DNA of 64,000 bases from Pedobacter soli (GCF_900101435.1 NZ_FMZH01000001.1:868001-932000), one strand, 5' to 3'; numbered from the stretch's first letter, positions 42,595-52,199 are shown. Numbers and translations: made by a program. The notes: a model not told the origin generated them from the sequence alone.

Positions 42595-44163
42595 ATGAAA
42601 AAGATCATAATTCTAACAAGCGCTTTATTTTTAGGTGTAGCCCTAATGGCTTACCTCTATTTTTCGAGATTAGGGATTGAAAATAATGCAAAAGATTTGG
42701 CCCTGCAATCGGCCACCAATAATGCAGCGCTGGTATTTTCATTTCAGAACGATAAGGGCTTTTATAATATTATGGAGGGTCAGCAACTGATTCAACAGGT
42801 TTTGGGTCAGGATAAAATGAACCTGCTCAACCAGTTAAAAAAAAGTATCATCGACGATAACGCACTCAACAAATTCATTAAAGATCAGCAAATTTACATT
42901 AGCGTATTGCCTGATACGAATAAGACCTTAAACTTTCTGATCACCATTCAGATTTCGCCCGAAAACGACATTAAAAAGTTTTACGATCAGTTAAAATCGA
43001 AAAAGGCAATTGGCCAAACCTCAAAAGATATTTACAGCATTAAAGTAAATGATAGCCTCTCGGTTTATATGGGGGTACAAAACCAAGTGATAACGGTATC
43101 TACTTCGCTAAAACTGATTAAAGATGCAAGCATCCGCTTAAGCGAAAATCCTTTTACTGAGTTTATTAAAGAAAATAATCATCAGATTAAAAATGTGCTG
43201 GCGCATGTTTACATTAACTTTAACCAGGCCCCGCTATTGCTCAAAAGCATTATTGCCGGTAATATTAATGGCGAAATTGCTGTATTTGATAAACAAAACA
43301 GTTATGCCATCCTCAGTTACAATTTCAGTAAAGAAAAAATCCTGTTTAACGGAAATACGCTGCTAAAAGACCCCAACAATTACCTTAAATTGTTCGAAAA
43401 CACACCTGCACAAAATACGACCATACAAAATATTTTACCCGATAATACAGCCAGTTATGTACTGTATGCCTTTGATGATTACACCAAATGGTCGGCAAAG
43501 TTAAGTACCTGGCAAGAGCAAAATAAAACTTTTGAGCAGGCCGGTAGCGTAATCCAACGCATTAAAGATCAGTACAGGGTTGATTTGAATACGGTTTTTC
43601 CGGCTTACGCCAAAAATCAATTTGTAACCTTTCAATTGAGTACAACCGAAAAACTGGGTGCAATTGCCTTGAGCAATGGTGAAAAGGTACGGCAGCTGCT
43701 ACTGGAAGTAAGTGCAGATTACAATGAAGACATTAAGATTTTTAAATCAGCCGATATTTTATTCAGCTATTTCGGCGAGCCTTTTAAAAAATTCGGAAGG
43801 CCCTATTACACCATCATTGATAATAATTTAATTGTAGCCAATAACGCGAGTACCATCCAGGTATTTTTGAACAATTACAAAAATAACAGGCTTTTAATAC
43901 AAACCCCCGAATATTTAGATGCGGTAAACCAGATTTCGAACACTTCGAATGTGAGTTATTACATCAACACCAAAAATTCGACGGGTATTTTCAAGGATAA
44001 CATCCAACAACCTTTTTACAAACATTTAAGGGCTGATAGTGGTTTAAAAAGTTTCGATACTTTTTGTTATCAGATGAGTGCCGATCGCGACAAATTTATT
44101 ACCAACTTACTCTTAAACAAATATTTAAAACCAGAAATACCAGATTCACTAAGCAACCGTTAA
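42595..44163 (+). CDS. Membrane-anchored or secreted protein, DUF3352-like
   Basis: 522 residues. N-terminal hydrophobic anchor (about 3-24), then a large extracytoplasmic domain with repeated alpha/beta pattern: NNAALVFSFQNDKGFYNIM, SVYMGVQNQVITVSTSLKLI, FKKFGRPYYTIIDNNLIVAN. The pattern resembles DUF3352 proteins by eye. No catalytic motif. Followed after 31 nt by an outer-membrane protein gene. Confidence 0.75.
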   Translation: MKKIIILTSALFLGVALMAYLYFSRLGIENNAKDLALQSATNNAALVFSFQNDKGFYNIMEGQQLIQQVLGQDKMNLLNQLKKSIIDDNALNKFIKDQQIYISVLPDTNKTLNFLITIQISPENDIKKFYDQLKSKKAIGQTSKDIYSIKVNDSLSVYMGVQNQVITVSTSLKLIKDASIRLSENPFTEFIKENNHQIKNVLAHVYINFNQAPLLLKSIIAGNINGEIAVFDKQNSYAILSYNFSKEKILFNGNTLLKDPNNYLKLFENTPAQNTTIQNILPDNTASYVLYAFDDYTKWSAKLSTWQEQNKTFEQAGSVIQRIKDQYRVDLNTVFPAYAKNQFVTFQLSTTEKLGAIALSNGEKVRQLLLEVSADYNEDIKIFKSADILFSYFGEPFKKFGRPYYTIIDNNLIVANNASTIQVFLNNYKNNRLLIQTPEYLDAVNQISNTSNVSYYINTKNSTGIFKDNIQQPFYKHLRADSGLKSFDTFCYQMSADRDKFITNLLLNKYLKPEIPDSLSNR

Positions 44164-44194
44164 TAAAAAGAACCGTCCCCAAGAACTAATTTAC

Positions 44195-45604
44195 ATGAAG
44201 AAACTTTTACTTACGTTACTGGCAGTAGCTGGTATCGGGGTAGCAAATGCTCAGCAATATGCGCTTTTTGGCTCAAAAACGATGTTTGATGCATTCGAAA
44301 ACCCCTCTCAGAAATCGTTCACTTTAGATTCGTCACGAAAATTTTCTTCCAACTTCTTCCTGCCCTATTTTGGCACCAATGCCATTAATAAAGGGAGCTC
44401 TAAATATGTGATCCGCAAATTAACACAAGAGGGCACCTGGGATACTGAAGGGTTACCTTTGGGCACTGGTGAGGTTAACCATTTCTTCGAAAACAGCAAT
44501 ATTTATGTTGCTGCGTTCCGCCTTTTTAAATCGTATAAATACCAGAAAGAAATGGGCTTTGCCTGGCAAATCAGATCGGATGCCCATATCGATTATACCA
44601 ACGAAACACTGGCTATTTTCGATTCGTATGAACGCTTTACGCCGGGCAGAGAATACACTGGTATATTCGATACTAAGGGATATCAGCAAACTTACCACCA
44701 GTTTAGCTTTACTTACCGCGAAAATTGGGATAAACGCCTTGCATTTGGCTTAAAAGCCAGTTTATTGAGTGGTATGGTTTATAACAAACTGGATATTAAG
44801 GATTCTTATCTCTATATTGATCCGGATGCATCGGCCATGCTGATTGGCTTGAGAGGTACTTATTCAGCTAATTTTTCTGATTTTAACGAAGTAGATAAAA
44901 AAACGTTCTTTCCTAATTTTAAAAACCCAGGCTTATCATTAGGTTTTGGCACTAACTATACCACAAAAAAAGGATTGTTTTTAATGGCCAATATTAAAGA
45001 CCTCGGTTTTATCTGGTGGCGTAGCAATACACACAGAAATACGGTAGATCAATCGAAAATAATCGAAGACCTCGAGAACAACCAGTCCAATACCAATCAG
45101 GAAATTGAAGACATCTTTCTATTATCAGAACAAAGCAAAAAGTTTCTGGCACCTACAAATGCCAAAATTGATGTATTTGTATCTAAACGTTATGGCTTCT
45201 ATAAACCAGCTTTAGCAGTTTCGAAGAATTTGTTTTACAAAGGCGGCGATATCGCTTTTGTAAATACTTTTATAGCCAACGATTTTTCGGCCAGTGTTAC
45301 GCCTTTATACAATTTGAACCAGGTATTTATGGTTGGCGCACAAGTAAAATACCAGACCCCAAATTTCGAATTATTTTTAGGCACGGATAATTTGGTTGCC
45401 ACCAGCTTTCAAACTATTGGTACAATCAGAAATGATGCTACCGTAGGAAGCGGGCCAAATGGGGCATCGTTTTATATGGGTGTAGGCATTAAATTCGGGA
45501 ATGTGGTTAACCACCCGCAATTTAGCGATGTTATGCCTGGCATTAACGATAATGAAGGCGGAAGTTTCTTTAAAAGCTTATTCTCGATCTTTAAAAGAAG
45601 GTAA
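44195..45604 (+). CDS. Predicted outer-membrane beta-barrel protein (DUF5723-like)
   Basis: 469 residues. Signal peptide ending GVANAQ|Q (about 20), then amphipathic beta-strand segments throughout and NPGLSLGFGTNYTTKKGLFL, FNLNQVFMVGAQVKYQ, GASFYMGVGIKFG. Similar to DUF5723 porin-like proteins of Bacteroidota. The stop codon abuts the tsaB stop with no gap. Confidence 0.8.
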   Translation: MKKLLLTLLAVAGIGVANAQQYALFGSKTMFDAFENPSQKSFTLDSSRKFSSNFFLPYFGTNAINKGSSKYVIRKLTQEGTWDTEGLPLGTGEVNHFFENSNIYVAAFRLFKSYKYQKEMGFAWQIRSDAHIDYTNETLAIFDSYERFTPGREYTGIFDTKGYQQTYHQFSFTYRENWDKRLAFGLKASLLSGMVYNKLDIKDSYLYIDPDASAMLIGLRGTYSANFSDFNEVDKKTFFPNFKNPGLSLGFGTNYTTKKGLFLMANIKDLGFIWWRSNTHRNTVDQSKIIEDLENNQSNTNQEIEDIFLLSEQSKKFLAPTNAKIDVFVSKRYGFYKPALAVSKNLFYKGGDIAFVNTFIANDFSASVTPLYNLNQVFMVGAQVKYQTPNFELFLGTDNLVATSFQTIGTIRNDATVGSGPNGASFYMGVGIKFGNVVNHPQFSDVMPGINDNEGGSFFKSLFSIFKRR

Positions 45605-46300
45605 TTAAGGCTGTACCTGTTGTTTTTTAGATTGGGTAACTACGAAGTCCTTCAGGTAAAAAGGCTCGAAATAAGCCACATCCTCGAAGTTTTTTTGCTG
45701 GAATGCTGTTTCTGCCAATGCTGACATATATTTTGCAGCATTAAAATTAGCAGTATTGAACAAGGCATTTTGGTGCGTTAAAACGGCTGCACATTTTGCT
45801 GCGCCATCGCCCAGGAAAGTAATTTGTTCTGTGGCCAGCAAATCAGCAAAACTGGTTTCGTCGATAATTTTGGCCTCAGTTGGTAAAAGTACATTCAAAT
45901 TGTTGTCAAAAACTGAAGTATAAACTTCCATACGGCGCGCATCAATCATCGAACAAATTAGCCCGATATATCCTGGGTTTTCTGACTGGAAACCTGTTGC
46001 CATCATTTTTAGCGTTTCGATGGCAATTAGAGGCTTATCCAGGGCGTAACATAAACCTTTCGCAGTAGAAACTCCTATACGCAAACCCGTGTAAGATCCG
46101 GGGCCTTTACTTACCGCAATGGCATCGAGCTCGTTGTAGTTAACACCGGCACTTTTTAATACTTCATCAATAAACAGGGTGAGCTTACTGGCATGCAGAT
46201 TTTGCCCGCTTTCTTCTTTCACTGAAACTGTTTTCCCATCAACCGATAAAGCAACTGAACAAACCGCTGTAGCTGTTTCTATTTGAAGTATTTTAGCCAT
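45605..46300 (-). CDS. tsaB: tRNA threonylcarbamoyladenosine biosynthesis protein TsaB
   Basis: 231 residues. ASKHA-fold partner of TsaD in t6A modification. ILQIETATAVCSVALS, NLHASKLTLFIDEVL, IAVSKGPGSYTGLRIGVSTA, KGLCYALDKPLIAIETL are diagnostic. Convergent with the DUF5723-like gene. Confidence 0.95.
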   Translation of the reverse strand: MAKILQIETATAVCSVALSVDGKTVSVKEESGQNLHASKLTLFIDEVLKSAGVNYNELDAIAVSKGPGSYTGLRIGVSTAKGLCYALDKPLIAIETLKMMATGFQSENPGYIGLICSMIDARRMEVYTSVFDNNLNVLLPTEAKIIDETSFADLLATEQITFLGDGAAKCAAVLTHQNALFNTANFNAAKYMSALAETAFQQKNFEDVAYFEPFYLKDFVVTQSKKQQVQP

Positions 46301-46304
46301 GCTG

Positions 46305-46312
46305 CAAAGATA
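46305..46312 (-). promoter_or_regulatory. -7 box of tsaB
   Basis: TATCTTTG on the minus strand, 4 nt before the tsaB ATG; a likely leaderless transcript. Confidence 0.6.
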
Positions 46313-46320
46313 AGTTTTTT

Positions 46321-46425
46321 AGTCAGAAGTGCGGAGTCAGTTTGCAGTTACCAGTTCGCGGTTTTCAATTGGATTATGCTATAAACTAATCACCAATACT
46401 CAATAACCAATTATCAATAAGATCG
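46321..46425. repeat. Long heptad-period repeat upstream of tsaB
   Basis: Fifteen 7-nt units in unbroken register, e.g. AGTCAGT, TTGCAGT, TACCAGT, TCGCGGT, TTTCAAT, then AACTAAT, CACCAAT, ACTCAAT, AACCAAT, TATCAAT. The theme shifts from CAGT to CAAT midway. Confidence 0.85.
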
Positions 46426-46453
46426 TACGATGAGAAGAACTAATCGCATAATT

Positions 46454-46544
46454 CAGTTTGCAATTGTCAGTTTTCAGTTTGGATTCTACTATAAACTATG
46501 AGCTATTGACTAATGAACTAATGACTAATGAACAACTAAACACT
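46454..46544. repeat. Long heptad-period repeat downstream of yidD
   Basis: Thirteen in-register units, e.g. CAGTTTG, CAATTGT, CAGTTTT, CAGTTTG, GATTCTA, CTATAAA, CTATGAG, CTATTGA, CTAATGA, ACTAATG, ACTAATG. It runs into the yidD TAG stop. Only about 30 nt separate it from the previous array. Confidence 0.83.
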
Positions 46545-46773
46545 ACGGTACTGGATCATGCCCGTGTTTACCCCAGGGATGACATCGGCCAATTCTTTTT
46601 AGTGCCATCCAGCCACCTTTAAAGGGCCCGTATTTTTTAATGGCTTCTACCCCATATTGCGAACAGGTTGGTGTAAACCTGCAATTTGCGCCCAACATAG
46701 GCGAAATAGCATATTGGTACACTTTTATCAAGCCTAAAAAGAACCAACCAAACAGTTTATTGATGAACTTCAT
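46543..46773 (-). CDS. yidD: Membrane protein insertion efficiency factor
   Basis: 76 residues. [49 protein letters not shown] are the family core. Assists membrane protein insertion. It overlaps rnpA by 17 nt. yidC, often next, is absent here. Confidence 0.95.
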   Translation of the reverse strand: MKFINKLFGWFFLGLIKVYQYAISPMLGANCRFTPTCSQYGVEAIKKYGPFKGGWMALKRIGRCHPWGKHGHDPVP

Positions 46774-47155
46774 TGGGCTGAATTAAGTTTTGGAATCGCT
46801 TAAATGTAGCAATGAGTTTTTTCTCGATAAAAGGAAATGCATACTTATCTTTCCCTACAAATTGAATGGAAAATAACAGCAATCCCTTATCAGTTGGTAA
46901 TGGCAGGTATAACTGGCTTTGTTTGTTAAGGCGATAAGCCTCTCGGATACGGCGTTTAAGCAAGTTGCGGTCAACTGCGCGCTTATATCTTTTTTTTGGA
47001 ACATTGATCACTACCTGCGCCGGTACATCGGCTGGCTGATCGATAAAAAGATAGGAAACCCGAAAAGGGTATAATAAAAAAGAAGAACCGTTTTTAAACA
47101 ACAGGTCTAAATGTTTCCTGCTGCATAACCGTTCTTCTTTTCTGAATGTGTACAT
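46757..47155 (-). CDS. rnpA: Ribonuclease P protein component
   Basis: 132 residues. N-terminal [17 protein letters not shown] and the RNR signature [19 protein letters not shown]. Binds the RNase P RNA for tRNA 5' maturation. In the order rpmH-rnpA-yidD. Confidence 0.94.
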   Translation of the reverse strand: MYTFRKEERLCSRKHLDLLFKNGSSFLLYPFRVSYLFIDQPADVPAQVVINVPKKRYKRAVDRNLLKRRIREAYRLNKQSQLYLPLPTDKGLLLFSIQFVGKDKYAFPFIEKKLIATFKRFQNLIQPNEVHQ

Positions 47156-47221
47156 ATATTTTGATTGATAACTGCAGATTTTGATCTGCCAATTCCGGTT
47201 TTACGGAAAAGCAATCAAAAA

Positions 47222-47380
47222 TTATGCTTTATGCTTGCGTTCGTCAGAAACTGTTAATCTTTTTCTTCCTTTAGCACGACGTGATGCTAATACTCGTCTG
47301 CCGTTAGCTGTTGCCATTCTTTCGCGGAAGCCGTGTTTGTTTCTTCTCTTTCTTTGCGAAGGTTGGTATGTTCTTTTCAT
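47222..47380 (-). CDS. rpmH: 50S ribosomal protein L34
   Basis: 52 residues: [20 protein letters not shown] followed by [20 protein letters not shown] and a short tail ending ERKHKA. Typical first gene of the rpmH-rnpA-yidD group, 66 nt before rnpA. An open frame on the opposite strand is a shadow of it. Confidence 0.97.
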   Translation of the reverse strand: MKRTYQPSQRKRRNKHGFRERMATANGRRVLASRRAKGRKRLTVSDERKHKA

Positions 47381-47414
47381 GACTGTATATTATCTATTGT
47401 AAAATTAAGAGGTG

Positions 47415-47445
47415 CAAATATAAAGCGATTTCTCTACAAATGCAA
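47415..47445 (-). promoter_or_regulatory. Promoter of the rpmH operon
   Basis: Minus strand TTG (47443-47445), a 20-nt spacer, TATATTTG (47415-47422): both elements of the Bacteroidota consensus at normal spacing, about 34 nt before the rpmH ATG. Confidence 0.75.
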
Positions 47446-47544
47446 GAGTGATTAATTATTATTTTTTCTATTTAGCTGCAAATGTAATAATTCTTTTGAA
47501 AAACGGGCTGTATCTCTTCTTATAATCACTAAAAGATCGTTGCA

Positions 47545-47796
47545 TTAGCTTCGGACACCTAAAATCCTTCTTTTAAAAATTAGCAGAGCCAAAGCCAATA
47601 GAGCAGAAATTCCCAAATAAGTTTTCATTCGCACAATAGATTGACATAGATTATCTCCTGTTATTTTGGAAATGCAATCACTGCCACCATCCGTTTCATA
47701 TTTTAAGCTCACCATGGTATTTATAATACCAAATGCAAAAAGAAAGAGTCCAAATATGCTAGCGCCCAAAAGAATACGGTAGTATATTTTATTCAC
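47545..47796 (-). CDS. Small membrane protein of unknown function
   Basis: 83 residues with two TM helices (about 7-30 and 60-77) and a short extracytoplasmic loop carrying two Cys (DCISKITGDNLCQ) that may form a disulfide. 24 nt downstream of a LytTR regulator gene; probably the last gene of that operon. Confidence 0.7.
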   Translation of the reverse strand: MNKIYYRILLGASIFGLFLFAFGIINTMVSLKYETDGGSDCISKITGDNLCQSIVRMKTYLGISALLALALLIFKRRILGVRS

Positions 47797-47820
47797 TATT
47801 TTATCTTTTAAACTTATCTC

Positions 47821-48555
47821 TTACAATCCCAAAGCTGTCTTCAATTTTGCATAACCTGTTTTGCTCACAGGCAGCCAGATGTCTGATTTTAGCAGCACGA
47901 CATAGCTATCTTTTTCTTTAAGTTCAATTTTGGTTACCTGCGCCAGGTTAATGATGTACGAGCGGTGTATACGGATAAACTGACTTGCATCGAGCGTTTG
48001 CTCAAAATAAGCCATGGTTTTATTCTTATAGTAAACACCTTCAATGGTGCTGAGTTTTACATAGTCATCGTCGGCCTCCAGGTAGTTTATATCGGCCACC
48101 GGGATAATTTTAATTACTCCATCTTTTTTAACCACTACCCTATTGTTTTGTGCGGGGCTTAGTGCAGCTGCATCTAAAACAGCTTCGGTATTTTCAGTCT
48201 GGTTTAACTTGGCAGGTATTTTTTTAACCGCAGCGTCAAAACGGGTTTTATCGATTGGCTTAAGCAGATAATCTACAGCATTTACTTCAAAAGCTTTAAT
48301 GGCATACTCGTCAAAAGCAGTTGTAAATATTACAGCAGGTTTATCTTCAACCAGCTCGAGCATTTCGAAACCACTGATTTTTGGCATCTGTATATCCAGA
48401 AAAATCAGATCGGGTTTGTGTTGGGTAATCGCTTTTAAACCTTCAAAACCATCTCCACATTCGGCAACAATCTCTATTTCAGCATGATCGGAAAGATAGA
48501 ATTTTACAATATCTCTAGCTAAAGGTTCATCATCAATTAGTATTGTTCTGATCAT
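47821..48555 (-). CDS. LytTR-type response regulator
   Basis: 244 residues. Receiver (IDDEPLARDIV, phospho-Asp54 in LIFLDIQMPKISG, VIFTTAFDEYA, LLKPIDK) and C-terminal LytTR domain (INYLEADDDYVKLST, FIRIHRSYIINLAQV). It overlaps the sensor kinase gene by 23 nt. A poorly conserved linker separates the domains. Confidence 0.93.
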   Translation of the reverse strand: MIRTILIDDEPLARDIVKFYLSDHAEIEIVAECGDGFEGLKAITQHKPDLIFLDIQMPKISGFEMLELVEDKPAVIFTTAFDEYAIKAFEVNAVDYLLKPIDKTRFDAAVKKIPAKLNQTENTEAVLDAAALSPAQNNRVVVKKDGVIKIIPVADINYLEADDDYVKLSTIEGVYYKNKTMAYFEQTLDASQFIRIHRSYIINLAQVTKIELKEKDSYVVLLKSDIWLPVSKTGYAKLKTALGL

Positions 48556-49594
48556 TTTTTTGTGGAATTTTTAGGGTGGTAATATATAAATTATTTGCCT
48601 CAATATCGGTCTGTAACAGATGGGTATTCGCAAATAACAGATATAACCTCCGTTTAATGGCACTTAAACCAAAACCTGTGCCCCCGGCAGCCTTCATTTC
48701 AGGATCGAAAGGATTTTGTACACGTAGCGACAGTAAATTCTGATCAACAGTAACATCAATCTTAATGGTAATACCGGCAGAGGTATTGTATAGCCCGAAC
48801 TTAATGGCATTTTCTACAATTGGCTGCAATAAGGTACCCGGCAGGCAAAGATTCAGGGTATCTTCAGCTACATTTACCTCTATGTTTAACCGGTGGCTAA
48901 ACCTTACTTTCTCAATATCAAGGTACAATTGAATGTACTCCATTTCTTCTTCGACAGAAACCCACAATTCATCGTCGCGTTTCAGTGTACCGCGTAAAAA
49001 GGCTGCCAGTTTGGTAATCATTACACCAGCTTCTTTAGGATTAACCATTGTTAGCGCAAAAACTGAGTTTAAACTATTGAAAAGGAAATGCGGCTGTAAC
49101 TGGTGCCTTAACTTATTTAACTCGGCCTCTTTGGCCAGGTTTTTAGCTGCCGACAGTCTTTCGTGTGTTTCTGATTGCTCCTCTAAACGGTACCATAAAA
49201 TATTAGCCAGCGCACACCAGCCTAAACACATAAAGGAGATTAAGCCACGAAAAGCGAAAGAAAAATTATAAAAGTCTTTGTATTCTGTGTAATCGGCGAA
49301 GATGTACAGCAAAGAATATTTTGCGGCATAAATAATTACAAAGGTGAGTGCAATAGTAATAATGAGCACATACAGGATCCGCTCATTTTTGGGCTGATAA
49401 TAGCCCAGCATATTGCTGATTCCGACACAGGCCAGCGCCAATAAAATATTATTAATGAGGCTATCTGTAATCGCGATCCACCACGAAAAATTTACGACAT
49501 AATGCAATCCGACAGCACACAATATCACCCAAACTACCGCAAAGGAGAGTGATGTTTTTTGTATCTGTGGAACGGATAATGGTCTAGTTGTCAA
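48533..49594 (-). CDS. LytS-type membrane sensor histidine kinase
   Basis: 353 residues. About four TM helices in the first 135 residues, then a His_kinase domain with LRHQLQPHFLFNSLNS (His169) and a degenerate HATPase region (PIVENAIKFGLYN, GTGFGLSAIKRRLYLLF). No extracytoplasmic sensor domain, so it probably senses a membrane partner. The LiaF-like protein of the same operon is a candidate. Confidence 0.92.
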   Translation of the reverse strand: MTTRPLSVPQIQKTSLSFAVVWVILCAVGLHYVVNFSWWIAITDSLINNILLALACVGISNMLGYYQPKNERILYVLIITIALTFVIIYAAKYSLLYIFADYTEYKDFYNFSFAFRGLISFMCLGWCALANILWYRLEEQSETHERLSAAKNLAKEAELNKLRHQLQPHFLFNSLNSVFALTMVNPKEAGVMITKLAAFLRGTLKRDDELWVSVEEEMEYIQLYLDIEKVRFSHRLNIEVNVAEDTLNLCLPGTLLQPIVENAIKFGLYNTSAGITIKIDVTVDQNLLSLRVQNPFDPEMKAAGGTGFGLSAIKRRLYLLFANTHLLQTDIEANNLYITTLKIPQKNDQNNTN

Positions 49595-49938
49595 AACAGT
49601 TTTTGATTAGTTAATGATTGATTGCGGTGTTTAAGCGCTTCGAGGTATTGATCAACCGATTCCGGCTCAACAATACTCGAACTAACCTCCGCACCATCAG
49701 CAGGTTCTTCTACTGCTGATATTCCCCCTACCCCGATAAACCTCCACACCACTTTTTCTCCTTTACAGTTATCAAAGGGTGGGTTAAAATTTACTGCATT
49801 TAATCTGGCCTTATCGAGGGCCTCCATTTGCCCAACAGCCTGTATTAAACGCGTTTGCTCGTTAAATTGCGGCGCATGTTTTCCGTCGCCACAAATTACC
49901 TGATAAATACAATTTACAGCAAACCACTTCATAGGCAA
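49591..49938 (-). CDS. DUF4288-like protein
   Basis: 115 residues. KWFAVNCIYQVICGDGKHAP, FNEQTRLIQA, KARLNA and VVWRFIGVGGI resemble DUF4288. Cytoplasmic, function unknown. It overlaps the kinase gene by 4 nt and follows the LiaF-like gene by 16 nt. Confidence 0.75.
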   Translation of the reverse strand: MPMKWFAVNCIYQVICGDGKHAPQFNEQTRLIQAVGQMEALDKARLNAVNFNPPFDNCKGEKVVWRFIGVGGISAVEEPADGAEVSSSIVEPESVDQYLEALKHRNQSLTNQKLF

Positions 49939-49954
49939 ATGATTTTATATCACA

Positions 49955-50716
49955 TTAAAAACTTTTAATCTCTATTCCTCCAAATAAGGCTGTACCATTT
50001 AAAATCAGCGTTTTCTGCATTTCGCTTATCGGCATGGTATGGGCACGTTTATCTTCAACACTACCAAATAGTGCGGTTACATTCGATTTGATGGCCCAGT
50101 TTGGCGGCACAATTAATTTAATGCCACCAAATACGGCGGTTACATCAAGTGAAACAGTTTCCGAAAAATCGGCCTGGGTCATTACAATATCAGCGCCACC
50201 AAAAACGGCAGTAATATCGCCACCTTGAAAATTTTTAGAGTAAACAGTTTGATGACTACCACCAAAAACCGCCATCACATCTATAATATCGTTATTATTT
50301 GCTGTTTTATCATAACCAAAGGTGGTAGAATCGATCTTATCATTTTTGCGCCTGCCAAACAAGCCGCCATCTTTAAATGAGTTTTTAGGCCTGAAGATCA
50401 AAAAGCCCCCAACTATTACCAAGCCTGCTCCTAAGGCATATTTCGAGAAATCGAAATCGAGCCCCATGTTATCGAGGGTATTGTAAGCTCCGATTAATAC
50501 TAAGATCAACCAGCCTATGCCTCTGAAGTTGCGGCGTGCCCCGATAAAAAGGCCCAGCACGATTAAAAAATTAGACCAGCTAATGATCCAGTTTGGAATA
50601 TCGAACCCTATATTATCCAGTAAAAAAGCTAGTCCGATTACCACTATGATTACGCCACTCCAAACCCGTCCTGAGTTTTTAATATGGCTATTTTCGTTTA
50701 TATTGAGATTTTCCAT
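49955..50716 (-). CDS. LiaF-like membrane protein
   Basis: 253 residues. Four TM helices (about 18-110, beginning SGVIIVVIGLAFLLDNIGFD) of the LiaF/DUF5668 type, a charged linker, and a C-terminal beta-solenoid-like domain with AVFGGSHQTV, AVFGGADIVM, AVFGGIKLIV, ALFGSVEDKR and ALFGGIEIKS. Such proteins restrain sensor kinases until cell-envelope stress. It heads the operon with the LytS/LytTR pair, which supports that role. Confidence 0.87.
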   Translation of the reverse strand: MENLNINENSHIKNSGRVWSGVIIVVIGLAFLLDNIGFDIPNWIISWSNFLIVLGLFIGARRNFRGIGWLILVLIGAYNTLDNMGLDFDFSKYALGAGLVIVGGFLIFRPKNSFKDGGLFGRRKNDKIDSTTFGYDKTANNNDIIDVMAVFGGSHQTVYSKNFQGGDITAVFGGADIVMTQADFSETVSLDVTAVFGGIKLIVPPNWAIKSNVTALFGSVEDKRAHTMPISEMQKTLILNGTALFGGIEIKSF

Positions 50717-50847
50717 TGTGTCCTGTTATTTAATAATCAAAAGTATATATCAGCCAGACATCAGCCTATACGACAAGTGCAGGAATTGGATAAATGGCGG
50801 TAAGCAGCCTTATTTTGTCGGTGAAAATTATTTTGTTATTTTGAAAT

Positions 50848-51720
50848 ATGAAAATCCTCCTTATTATTATCAGTCTGGGGCTTTGCGGCAAACTCTACGC
50901 ACAAGACATAAATAGCCATTATAAAATTTTCGATACCAGAAAGCAAAAAACAATCAGCCTTGATGATTTGATTACAGATATGGACCGGGCTGATGTGCTT
51001 TTCTTTGGCGAAGATCACAACGATTCGGTTGGGCATTACCTCGAAGCCGAGATTTTCAAAAAGTTAAGCAACAGGTATCCTCAAAAAGCCGCATTATCTT
51101 TAGAGATGTTTCATACCGATGTGCAACCCGTAGTAAATGAGTACCTGGCTGGATTGATTTCGGAAAAAAACTTCATTAAAGAAGGTCGCGCCTGGGGAAA
51201 TTACAAAGACTACAAACCTTTGGTAGAACAAGCCAAACAGCAAAAGCTACCTGTTATTGCTGCAAACGCAGCTGCACGCTACAGCAACGCAGTTACCATG
51301 AATGGTTTAAAAGCACTGGATAACCTGCCTAAAAGCTCACTCAACTTTTTACCTCCGCTCCCAATCGATACGGCACAGGGCAGGTATTACGATAAATTTA
51401 CCGAAACCTTAGGCGGGCATAACATGGGATCGATGAAAATTTACCAGACACAAAATTTGTGGGATGCGACCATGGCCTGGTCTATAGGTAAGTTTGCTAA
51501 ACTAAATAAAGGATTTAAGATACTGCAGCTTAATGGCCGCTTTCACAGTGATGAAAAACTGGGTACACTGGCTAAACTGGCTCAGGCCAACCCGAAACTA
51601 AAAATATTGAACATTTCTTCGTTTTCAGATCAGAGCTTTACTAATCCGGATTGGGAAAAGTTTAAAAACCTGGGCGATTACATTATTATTACCGACCCGG
51701 CTGTAAAGAGGAGCTATTAA
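50848..51720 (+). CDS. ChaN-family (haem-binding-like) exported protein
   Basis: 290 residues. Signal peptide to about KLYAQ|D (19). ChaN/PF04187 features: DVLFFGEDHNDSVGHYLEAE, LSLEMFHTDVQPVVNEYLAG, AWGNYKDYKPLVEQAKQQ, IAANAA, LQLNGRFHSDEKLG. In other species such proteins bind haem; no haem genes are adjacent, so the role is inferred. No lipobox cysteine is placed well for lipidation. Confidence 0.88.
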   Translation: MKILLIIISLGLCGKLYAQDINSHYKIFDTRKQKTISLDDLITDMDRADVLFFGEDHNDSVGHYLEAEIFKKLSNRYPQKAALSLEMFHTDVQPVVNEYLAGLISEKNFIKEGRAWGNYKDYKPLVEQAKQQKLPVIAANAAARYSNAVTMNGLKALDNLPKSSLNFLPPLPIDTAQGRYYDKFTETLGGHNMGSMKIYQTQNLWDATMAWSIGKFAKLNKGFKILQLNGRFHSDEKLGTLAKLAQANPKLKILNISSFSDQSFTNPDWEKFKNLGDYIIITDPAVKRSY

Positions 51721-51759
51721 AAAACGCCGCAGATGGGACGAATCTGCAGCGTTTTTTTT
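51719..51759. terminator. Bidirectional terminator
   Basis: Stem AAAACGCCGCAGAT / ATCTGCAGCGTTTT (one mismatch) with A and T runs on both sides; serves the ChaN-like gene and mscL. Confidence 0.9.
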
Positions 51760-51761
51760 GA

Positions 51762-52199
51762 TTATGCTTTTGTTTTTAACAAGTCTCTTATTTCGGTCAA
51801 AAGTACCTCTTCTTTTGTTGGTGCTGGTGGTGCAGCTGCTGCAACAGCTTCTTCTTTACGTTTCATTTGGTTAATTGCTTTAACCATTAAGAAAATAACC
51901 AACGCTAATAAAAAGAAATTTATAGCTACGGTAATAAAGTTACCATAAGCAAAAATTGCAGCACCCTCTACTTTTTTGGCATCAGCCAGTGCTGTTCCTT
52001 CTGGTACGGCTCCGCGCAGTACAACGTATAAATTACTAAAATCAGGCTTACCGATAATCGCAGCAACAACAGGCATCACCAAGTCATTAACTACACTGTC
52101 GATTATCTTTCCGAAGGCGCCACCGATAATTACACCGACAGCAAGATCCATTACATTGCCTTTTATAGCAAATTCTTTAAATTCTTTTACAAATCCCAT
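51762..52199 (-). CDS. mscL: Large-conductance mechanosensitive channel
   Basis: 145 residues. [20 protein letters not shown] and [18 protein letters not shown] form TM1; TM2 is [20 protein letters not shown]. The Ala/Pro-rich linker and C-terminal helix ([11 protein letters not shown]) are present. Releases solutes on hypo-osmotic shock. Confidence 0.96.
   Translation of the reverse strand: MGFVKEFKEFAIKGNVMDLAVGVIIGGAFGKIIDSVVNDLVMPVVAAIIGKPDFSNLYVVLRGAVPEGTALADAKKVEGAAIFAYGNFITVAINFFLLALVIFLMVKAINQMKRKEEAVAAAAPPAPTKEEVLLTEIRDLLKTKA

Noticed and set aside
47181..47402. Open frame on the plus strand over rpmH
   Set aside because: It is the antisense shadow of the well-conserved L34 gene.
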